NCBI GenBank assembly: GCA_041476545.1
Contig: JBGOTP010000204.1
Span: 1-9,284, forward strand
Direction of reading: 5' to 3'
From: JBGOTP01 sp041476545
Lineage (GTDB): Bacteria; Acidobacteriota; Vicinamibacteria; Vicinamibacterales; CAVVIG01
Length of the DNA stretch: 9,284 nt
Shown here: piece after piece, positions 1 through 4,763 of the stretch
Layout: the number at the start of each line of letters is the position of its first letter
Numbering within the stretch: the first letter of the stretch is position 1
Made by a program: the position numbers and the translations under genes
Notes under the pieces: model-generated
Told to the model about the DNA's origin: nothing
Seen by the model: the letters and a program-made list of their open reading frames with translations, nothing else
Databases searched by the model: none

Positions 1-846
1 GTTGCCGGCGTTCACCCCGCGTGGCGCGAGCCCGACAGTGTGTCCCGGTCCCTCGGAACGCGTCAGGAGCTGCGGCATCGTCGGCGCGCCCGTTCGCGCC
101 GCGTGCTCCTTTTCCGCATCCGCTTCGCGCTCGGCGACGTAACGGCGGTAGTGCGGCGCCTCGGTCACCTTCACGATGAAGGACGAGCGCTTTTGGACGC
201 GGTAGAGGATCTCGAACGCCGCTTCACATTGCGCCGGGCTGAGGCCGCCGAGCGCCACCCCGCGCCCGACCGGCACCAAGAAGAAGACTTCCCAGAACAC
301 GATCCCGAGGCGATCGACGACCGCCACCATCTGCTCGAGGAACGGCGCCGACCGGCCGCACAGGGTGGTGTTGATCTGCAACGGGAGCTCCCAACGATGC
401 GCCCACTCGACGGCCGCCATGGTCTTCGCGAACGCTCCGGGCACGCCGCGGAACCCGTCGTGCTGCGCCGCTTCCGGGAAGTCGAGGCTCAGCGCCATCT
501 GATCGAGCCCGGCATCCTTCAGCCGCCGGACGAGATCCTCGGTGAGCGCGTCGGTCGCGGCCGGGATGGTTCCCATGCGCAGACCGAGCGCCTTGCCGCA
601 GCGGATGAGCGCGCAGAGGTCCGGGCGTTTCACTGGATCGCCGCCGCTCAGGATGAACACGGGCGTGCCCATCGCCGCGGTCTCGGCCAACAGCCGCTCA
701 CCTTCCGCGGTCGTCAGCTCCTCGGAGTGCCGGCCCGGCTCCGCCGATGCACGACAGTGGCGGCACGCGAGGTCGCAGGCCTGCGTCGTCTCCCAAATCA
801 CGAGAAACGGCGCGCGCGTGAAATCGACTGTCGGAGGGCGGTCCAT
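1..846 (-). CDS. Radical SAM protein, BA_1875-like family (3' end cut off by left edge)
   Basis: The frame is open from the ATG at 846 down to base 1, giving the first 282 residues; the rest lies outside the window. The 4Fe-4S/SAM motif is CDLACRHC (Cys24, Cys28, Cys31), preceded by PFLVIWETTQA, and the SAM-contacting SGGDP stands at residues 67-71. Further stretches such as LSLDFPEA, FRGVPGAF, INTTLCGR, FFLVPVGRG and KVTEAPHYRRY fit the radical SAM/SPASM family I recall as TIGR04053 (BA_1875-like), related to the NirJ/AhbC/AhbD haem-modifying enzymes. The C-terminal SPASM iron-sulfur region that would confirm this is not visible. The substrate of this family is not known to me, so no reaction is assigned. 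The ATG is supported by GGAAAG seven bases upstream. The gene points away from the cytochrome operon. A role in haem metabolism is possible from family resemblance but is unproven. Confidence 0.87.
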   Translation of the reverse strand, partial: MDRPPTVDFTRAPFLVIWETTQACDLACRHCRASAEPGRHSEELTTAEGERLLAETAAMGTPVFILSGGDPVKRPDLCALIRCGKALGLRMGTIPAATDALTEDLVRRLKDAGLDQMALSLDFPEAAQHDGFRGVPGAFAKTMAAVEWAHRWELPLQINTTLCGRSAPFLEQMVAVVDRLGIVFWEVFFLVPVGRGVALGGLSPAQCEAAFEILYRVQKRSSFIVKVTEAPHYRRYVAEREADAEKEHAARTGAPTMPQLLTRSEGPGHTVGLAPRGVNAGN

Positions 847-847
847 C

Positions 848-871
848 GTCGTTCTTTCCGTCGTTCTTTCC
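848..871 (-). promoter_or_regulatory. Tandemly duplicated 12-mer carrying the ribosome-binding site
   Basis: On the minus strand the bases just before the radical SAM start read GGAAAGAACGAC twice in exact tandem, then G and ATG. The start-proximal copy places GGAAAG seven bases before the ATG, a normal Shine-Dalgarno distance. The second copy is a spare site 12 bases further upstream. The duplication is seen directly; any effect on translation is inference. Confidence 0.6.
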
Positions 872-882
872 AATGAAGGACG

Positions 883-903
883 GGGCAGGATCCGCGCCTG
901 CCC
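883..903 (-). terminator. Hairpin terminator between the tRNA-like gene and the radical SAM gene
   Basis: A perfect 7-bp stem (GGGCAGG/CCTGCCC) with a 7-base loop begins 8 bases after the tRNA 3' end on the minus strand. The downstream tract (CGTCCTTCATTGG) is poor in T, so this is a weak intrinsic terminator or a 3' processing hairpin. Its position is what one expects for ending a tRNA transcript. Confidence 0.4.
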
Positions 904-910
904 ATGCGAG

Positions 911-1022
911 CGTCCCTGCGGGGATTCGAACCCCGGTTTCCACCCAGAAGGAGCTCCGCAAGCTGGAATGACCAGCGGGCGGTGCCCGGGCATGGCGTCC
1001 TCGGCCACTAGACGACAGGGAC
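911..1022 (-). tRNA. tRNA-Glu-like gene with a ~39-nt insertion in the anticodon arm
   Basis: On the minus strand the 7-bp acceptor stem GTCCCTG (1022-1016) pairs perfectly with CAGGGAC (918-912), and G at 911 is the discriminator; CCA is not encoded. The D arm is GTC-TAGTGGCCGAG-GAC (1013-997), the short-stem form typical of bacterial tRNA-Glu. The T arm is CGGGG-TTCGAAT-CCCCG (935-919), preceded by a 4-base variable loop AAAC, again like tRNA-Glu. The anticodon arm is abnormal. CCATG (995-991) and GGTGG (944-940) could form its stem with four pairs, one of them U-G, but 46 bases lie between them instead of seven. Those bases hold two hairpins: CGGGC-ACC-GCCCG (988-976) and GCTGG-TCATT-CCAGC (976-962). 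A TTC triplet (949-947) sits at the expected 34-36 spacing from the 3' half stem, but U33 and a purine at 37 are missing there. It may be a pseudogene, a tRNA with an unusual intron, or a tRNA-like RNA. The anticodon cannot be assigned. Confidence 0.6.
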
Positions 1023-1151
1023 GAATGCGGCGAAGCAATCCTCACGCCAAGAAAGACCGGCATTCTTCATTGGGGCAGCTTCGCAGGATCGAGAAACTAG
1101 CTTCCATATTTTCCCAGAGGAGAGATGCACACAACACCGCTCGCCTCGAAA

Positions 1152-1159
1152 ATCCGCGA
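1152..1159. repeat. Left target-site duplication of the MITE-like element
   Basis: ATCCGCGA directly abuts the left inverted repeat and is repeated exactly at 1351-1358 on the other side. Removing the element and one copy restores a continuous sequence. Confidence 0.55.
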
Positions 1160-1350
1160 TCGGCCTATCCGGTTGACTCCACGATTGTGGCAACGCACGG
1201 AAACGCCCCGTGCACGCGACAGGAGCGCAGCGGCTTCGTTGTAACGCAGTCGCGTCTTCAATAGCGTACATGTGCCCCGTGCCCGTATGGCGTCACGCAC
1301 GGGACCGTCGCCGCCGTTCCATGCGCGGTGATGTTAACCGGATAGGCCGA
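1160..1350. mobile_element. MITE-like element with 15-bp terminal inverted repeats and 8-bp target duplication
   Basis: The left end TCGGCCTATCCGGTT (1160-1174) is the exact reverse complement of the right end (1336-1350). With three mismatches the similarity continues to about 23 bp. The element is flanked on both sides by ATCCGCGA (1152-1159 and 1351-1358), which looks like an 8-bp target-site duplication. The 191-bp interior codes for nothing recognisable. It has hairpins near each end built on the same hexamer: GCACGG/CCGTGC at 1195-1213 and CCCGTGC/GCACGGG at 1276-1303. No transposase is present, so movement would depend on a transposase elsewhere. I cannot assign an IS family; several families leave 8-bp duplications. 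Confidence 0.6.
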
Positions 1351-1358
1351 ATCCGCGA
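1351..1358. repeat. Right target-site duplication of the MITE-like element
   Basis: This is the second copy of ATCCGCGA, directly abutting the right inverted repeat, in the same orientation as the copy at 1152-1159. It can also pair with CGCGGAT at 1389-1395. Confidence 0.55.
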
Positions 1359-1530
1359 ATACGCAAGAACGTGCGCGCCTTTCGGACCCGCGGATCACTG
1401 CTCGCAATTCATTCGGCAAATTAGCTAGATCGATTGTACGAGCCGTGAAGTCACTAGCTGTCTGGAACGGTACGCATGTTGCAAACCCGTAACGCAGAGT
1501 CAGTGCGAACGGTATGGACACGGAGAAGCA

Positions 1531-2700
1531 ATGAACCGTGGCAGACGCCATAGAGCCGCGTCGAGAAGTAAGGGGACGCTGGCCCTGCTCCTGCTTGCCG
1601 TGGCGGCGACGGGATGCGCGGCGCGGCAGAAACCGATCGCACTTGTGTGGCCGGAGCCCCCTGAAGCGCCGCGCGTCAAGTTCGTGCGCGCGCTCGCCAG
1701 CGAGGCGGACCTCAAGAGCGGCACCTTCGCGCAGTCGGTCACCGACTTCGTCATCGGCAGAAAGCGCGAAATCAGCCGGCTCGATCAGCCACTCGGCCTC
1801 GCCATCTCCGACGATGGCAAGCGGCTGTACGTGTCGGACTACGGGCAACTGCTGGTGTACGTCTTCGATTTCGAGCGCAACACGGTCACGCTGGTCGGCG
1901 CCGGAGAGTCACTCGGCCGGCCGCTCGGCGTGGCGCTCGATGGCGTAGAGAACCTCTACGTCGTCGATCAGGACGGCAAGCGCGTCATCGTCTTCGATGC
2001 GCAGCATACGCTGCAGCGGCAGATCAAACTCGAGGGGATCACACGGCCAAGCGGCATCGCCATCGATCGCAGCCGTGGCCTCATGTACGTCGTCGACACC
2101 TCCACGAAGCAGGTCGGTGATCACCTGGTGAAGGCCTACGATCTCCAGGGCAATTTCGTCCGCGACGTCGGCAAGGGGAAGGGCAACCAGGATGGGTATC
2201 TGTTTTTCCCGACGTACGTGACGCTCGACTCCGCGGGCAACCTCTACGTCTCCGACACCATGAACTCGCGGGTATGCGTCTTCGATCCCGACGGGAACTT
2301 CCTCCGCTTCTACGGCGGCAGGGGCGACCGCTGGGGCGAAATGAACACCCCCAAGGGCGTCGCGCTCGACACCTTGGGCAACGTCTACGTCGTCGATTCC
2401 GCGTGGAGCGTGGTCCAGATCTACAACCAAAAGCGCCAGGTGCTGCTCTTCTTCGGAGGGCGCAATCGCTATCCGGGGATGTTCGAGAATCCGACGGCCA
2501 TCGCGATCGACCACAACAATCGCATTTACGTAGCCGATACGTTCAACTTCCGGGTGAACGTGTACGACCTCGTGAACGCTACAGCCGAGGACGCCGTCGA
2601 CGCGCAGCCTCCGGCAGGAGGAGGTAACGGCCAGCCGGCCAATGGATCGGCCAACAACGTGACGGCGAAAGCCAGCGGAAAGGAGGAACCCATTCCATGA
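1531..2700 (+). CDS. NHL-repeat beta-propeller lipoprotein 1
   Basis: This 389-residue protein has a basic N terminus, a hydrophobic stretch and a lipobox ending at Cys29 (AVAATGC), so it is probably a lipoprotein; Ala at +2 is compatible with outer-membrane sorting. After the short motif VWPEPPEAPRVKFVR (39-53) come six NHL-type repeats between about residues 84 and 348. Each has the pattern P-x-G-hydrophobic-A-hydrophobic-D...YV-V/S-D...V-x-VFD, enough for one closed six-bladed propeller. Residues 349-389 form a Gly/Asn/Ala/Pro-rich, probably disordered tail. The ATG has GGAG five bases upstream. The stop overlaps the next gene's start (ATGA), so the protein is translationally coupled to the tetraheme cytochrome. 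It contains no haem motif. The exact role is unknown; NHL propellers recur beside multiheme cytochromes, and an assembly, docking or export role is inference. It is a paralogue of the protein at 6738-7808. Confidence 0.88.
   Translation: MNRGRRHRAASRSKGTLALLLLAVAATGCAARQKPIALVWPEPPEAPRVKFVRALASEADLKSGTFAQSVTDFVIGRKREISRLDQPLGLAISDDGKRLYVSDYGQLLVYVFDFERNTVTLVGAGESLGRPLGVALDGVENLYVVDQDGKRVIVFDAQHTLQRQIKLEGITRPSGIAIDRSRGLMYVVDTSTKQVGDHLVKAYDLQGNFVRDVGKGKGNQDGYLFFPTYVTLDSAGNLYVSDTMNSRVCVFDPDGNFLRFYGGRGDRWGEMNTPKGVALDTLGNVYVVDSAWSVVQIYNQKRQVLLFFGGRNRYPGMFENPTAIAIDHNNRIYVADTFNFRVNVYDLVNATAEDAVDAQPPAGGGNGQPANGSANNVTAKASGKEEPIP
2679..2686 (+). promoter_or_regulatory. Strong ribosome-binding site of the tetraheme cytochrome gene
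   Basis: AAAGGAGG, a near-perfect anti-16S match, lies inside the last codons of the NHL gene, 10 bases before the overlapping ATG at 2697. It is the longest Shine-Dalgarno match at any start in the operon and suggests that the cytochrome is made at a high rate. Confidence 0.75.
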
Positions 2701-3554
2701 CAACCTCAGTGAAAATTCAGTTGATGGCGGCCTTGGCCTTGGTCGCCGTAATGGCCGTCCCTGCCTGGGCGGCGGATTCGGCCGCCGGCGGAGGCATCGT
2801 CGGCAGCGTCCATGATTTTACATCGGCGGGTGGCAATACGGGCGCGCAATACAACGGCGCAGCCGCGATTGGTGCATCCCTGTGTGTCTTCTGCCACATC
2901 CAACACCGCACCTCTTCCGGTGCGGCGAACCCGTTCAGCGCGCCGAACAGCACGGCCGTCACCCGTCTGTTGTGGAACCATAAGGCGTCCACGAACCCGT
3001 CCTTCTCGTGGAGTGACGTCAACCAGACGCAAGGCGGCACTCTCCTGCCGACGAATCTCGGTACCTGGGCCGGTTCCAGTAAGAACTGTCTCGGGTGCCA
3101 CGACGGTACGGTGTCCACCGGTGACCTGAACCGCGGCGTGAAAGGAGTGAATCTCAACTCAGGGTGGACAGGCACCAACGTTACGGCGACGGGTCTCCTC
3201 AACAGGTCGTTCCTGGTCATTGCGCCAACCGGGGATTTGAGGGGTAACCACCCAGTCGGGATCCCGTACCTGTACCAAGGCGCTCCGGGCACGTACAATG
3301 GCATCACCACCGGAAGCGGCGTGAGTGCGCTCGACTACGTCGCATCTCCCGTGAACGTGAAGCTGTTCACCGATACCGGCACCTCCGCTGGCGGCGTCAT
3401 CCAAGGTGCCACCGTGGGCGCGACCGGCGTCGAGTGCGCGTCCTGCCACGACGCACACAACAAGTACGCCGTGGAGGAGCCGCTGCTGCGCGACTTCTAC
3501 GCCAATAGCAGCGGCCATCCGAGCCAGCTCTGCTTGGACTGCCACAACAAGTAG
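2697..3554 (+). CDS. Secreted tetraheme c-type cytochrome, OmcE-like nanowire candidate
   Basis: This 285-residue protein starts with a clear Sec signal peptide (about residues 1-25, ending VPAWA). It has four CxxCH haem sites: CVFCH at 63, CLGCH at 131, CASCH at 247 and CLDCH at 279, the last two residues from the C terminus. Spare histidines that could be distal ligands are H39 (VHDF), H70, H95 (LWNH), H185 (HPVG), H254 (CHDAH) and H274, enough for four bis-His haems. The order HDF, CxxCH, LWNH, CHDGT, HPVG, CxSCHDxHN, CxxCHNK resembles, as I recall it, the tetraheme OmcE protein that polymerises into extracellular cytochrome filaments in Geobacter. The 112 residues between haem sites 2 and 3 are rich in Gly, Thr and Asn, as in secreted surface proteins. 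Translation is coupled to the NHL protein, and a strong hairpin follows the stop. That it is a c-type cytochrome is nearly certain; that it forms filaments is inference. Confidence 0.9.
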   Translation: MTTSVKIQLMAALALVAVMAVPAWAADSAAGGGIVGSVHDFTSAGGNTGAQYNGAAAIGASLCVFCHIQHRTSSGAANPFSAPNSTAVTRLLWNHKASTNPSFSWSDVNQTQGGTLLPTNLGTWAGSSKNCLGCHDGTVSTGDLNRGVKGVNLNSGWTGTNVTATGLLNRSFLVIAPTGDLRGNHPVGIPYLYQGAPGTYNGITTGSGVSALDYVASPVNVKLFTDTGTSAGGVIQGATVGATGVECASCHDAHNKYAVEEPLLRDFYANSSGHPSQLCLDCHNK

Positions 3555-3560
3555 CACCGG

Positions 3561-3599
3561 GTGCGGGGGGCCGACTGGGAGTGGAACGGTCCCCCGCAT
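3561..3599 (+). terminator. 12-bp GC-rich hairpin after the tetraheme gene (terminator or attenuator)
   Basis: Starting 7 bases after the TAG stop, TGCGGGGGGCCG (3562-3573) pairs with CGGTCCCCCGCA (3587-3598). This gives a 12-bp stem with one G-T pair and a 13-base loop, plus a possible wobble pair at 3561/3599. The tail (TCGTCTTCCGCC) has few consecutive Ts, so termination may be partial. It splits the locus into a promoter-proximal NHL-tetraheme part and a distal part. The following 145 bases (3600-3744) hold no gene and no obvious promoter or Shine-Dalgarno site. Confidence 0.6.
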
Positions 3600-3744
3600 C
3601 GTCTTCCGCCTCAGCGAACCTTCGTTTCCTTCCGACCGCGTGGTAAGGCCGCCTGAAAATTGTGCTGCCGATCTCCGCGCGAAGCCCCATCGACTCGTGT
3701 GTGCGTTGCCGCCCGTGGCGCATCGCCCGTACCGGTCCCGCCCG

Positions 3745-4410
3745 ATGAGGAGCCCCAGGCAGTGCGGCGGAGTCGTGGCACGAGTCGCGGCGCTGGGTAT
3801 CGCGACGGTGGGGCTGTGGGTCACGGCGGCGGCCTGTGACCCGCAGACCCGCTACCGGGTGCTGACGACGTTCGTCGACGGCGTACCGCCCTACGATGAA
3901 TGGCTCAACCCCAAGCCGGAGCCGCCGAGGAAGCGTGAGCCGGTCCCGGTCCGCTACACGCAGCGGGCTGCGGCCCTCAAGATCGGTGCACAGCCAAGTC
4001 TCCAGACGTTCTTCAGCGGAGCACGCCCCGCGGCCGATAAAGTGACGGCGTACGCGGAGCTCGTGGCGATGCTGCCGAAGGATGTCGCCGACGCCCTGGA
4101 CTGGGATGCGGCGCTGCAGCAGGGCCTCATCGCGCCGGCGACCTCACTCACACCCGGTGAATCGGGGCTCCAAGACGCCGACATGGAAGTCGATCTGAAA
4201 GGTCCGATGCCGGTGAAGTTCGCGCACGCTCCGCACACGAAGTGGTTGGCGTGCGAAAATTGCCACACCGACATCTTCGAGATGGCTGCGGGCACTGCGG
4301 AGATCACGATGGACGACCTCAACGGCGGCAAGTACTGCGGCGTGTGCCACGGAAAAGTCGCCTTCGAAACCACGGCGTGCGCGCGCTGCCACCCGGACAT
4401 GGGGCAATGA
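3745..4410 (+). CDS. Triheme c7-type cytochrome lipoprotein
   Basis: This 221-residue protein has a hydrophobic N terminus ending in a lipobox with Cys31 (VTAAAC). Residue +2 is Asp, which in enteric bacteria retains lipoproteins in the inner membrane; whether that rule applies here is uncertain. Residues 32-155 form a non-haem region containing VLTTFVDGVPPYDEW and LDWDAALQQGLIAP, which resemble N-terminal segments I recall from other c3/c7-family cytochromes. The C-terminal 65 residues form a c7-like domain: FAHAPH (159-164), CENCH (170), FEM (178-180), AEITM (185-189), CGVCH (198), CARCH (212). Only His161 and His164 are available as distal ligands, so one haem is probably His/Met ligated. 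The frame stays open upstream to about 3406, but that part overlaps the tetraheme gene and the hairpin; the ATG at 3745 gives a proper signal peptide, although no Shine-Dalgarno site is visible. The stop overlaps the next start (ATGA). Likely role: periplasmic electron carrier. Confidence 0.87.
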   Translation: MRSPRQCGGVVARVAALGIATVGLWVTAAACDPQTRYRVLTTFVDGVPPYDEWLNPKPEPPRKREPVPVRYTQRAAALKIGAQPSLQTFFSGARPAADKVTAYAELVAMLPKDVADALDWDAALQQGLIAPATSLTPGESGLQDADMEVDLKGPMPVKFAHAPHTKWLACENCHTDIFEMAAGTAEITMDDLNGGKYCGVCHGKVAFETTACARCHPDMGQ

Positions 4411-4763
4411 GCTGCCACCGTTGGAGCCCGCGCGCCGCAGCATGCGTCGTGATGACGGTAGCGGTGCTCTGCGGCGTGACTCGTCTTGCGACCGCCGAGC
4501 CTGCGCCCGGCGACCTCACCCTCAAGCGCACGGGCGATGACGGACCTCAGGGACACGTCGCCACGGTGTTTCCGCACTGGAGGCATCGGCTGTTTTTCAC
4601 CTGCAACGTCTGTCATCCCTCCCTCTTTCCAATGAAGGGCGGCGACACCGCGATCACAATGGACGAGATCGAGGAAGGGAAGTTCTGCGGGACGTGCCAC
4701 AACGGAAAGATCGCGTGGGGCGTGAGCATAACGACGTGCGTGCGCTGCCACGCCGAGCAGTGA
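4407..4763 (+). CDS. Small periplasmic triheme c7-type cytochrome
   Basis: This 118-residue protein has a signal peptide (about residues 1-30, cleavage after LATA) and a single c7-like domain: FPHWRH (55-60), CNVCH (66), FPM (74-76), TAITM (81-85), CGTCH (94), CVRCH (111). It aligns motif for motif with the C-terminal domain of the preceding lipoprotein, so the two are paralogous. Distal ligands available are His57, His60 and possibly His50; Met76 or Met85 may serve one haem, as known for the His/Met haems in Geobacter multi-domain c7 proteins. The start was chosen at 4407, where ATGA overlaps the upstream stop; its own stop overlaps the next gene's GTG. A soluble electron shuttle between an inner-membrane donor and the outer-membrane barrel fits its size and place (inference). 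Confidence 0.9.
   Translation: MSCHRWSPRAAACVVMTVAVLCGVTRLATAEPAPGDLTLKRTGDDGPQGHVATVFPHWRHRLFFTCNVCHPSLFPMKGGDTAITMDEIEEGKFCGTCHNGKIAWGVSITTCVRCHAEQ

Larger units (their letters stand above)
1023..1530. other. Intergenic region with no supported gene
   Basis: About 500 bases separate the minus-strand tRNA-like gene from the plus-strand cytochrome operon. It must contain the promoters for both directions. Open frames here are short, overlap the tRNA or the NHL gene, and have no family resemblance I recognise. The central part is the transposon-like element at 1160-1350. Just right of it, ATCCGCG (1351-1357) and CGCGGAT (1389-1395) can pair as a hairpin. A relatively AT-rich stretch around 1400-1440 is the most plausible place for the operon promoter, but I see no convincing -35/-10 pair. 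The first operon gene has GGAG at 1522-1525, five bases before its ATG. Confidence 0.6.

Noticed and set aside
40..876. Plus-strand open frame of 278 codons
   Set aside because: It is the antisense shadow of the radical SAM gene, is very Arg-rich and has no recognisable motif.
962..976. Hairpin in the tRNA insert read as an anticodon arm with CAT anticodon
   Set aside because: The loop GTCATTC has T at position 33, but its stem is only four pairs and about 20 extra bases would separate it from the D arm, so it does not fit a standard tRNA.
542..1264. Plus-strand open frame of 240 codons
   Set aside because: It crosses the radical SAM start, the terminator and the tRNA-like gene and shows no protein family features.
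1461..1485. Possible sigma-54 promoter (TGGAACG ... TTGCA)
   Set aside because: The spacing between the two halves is five bases too long for the consensus.
1258..1848. Minus-strand frame of 196 codons over the operon start
   Set aside because: It runs antisense through the NHL gene and half of the MITE-like element; composition and motifs do not support a gene.
3406..3744. Upstream extension of the c7 lipoprotein frame
   Set aside because: It overlaps the tetraheme gene out of frame and runs through the hairpin; the signal peptide begins only at the ATG at 3745.
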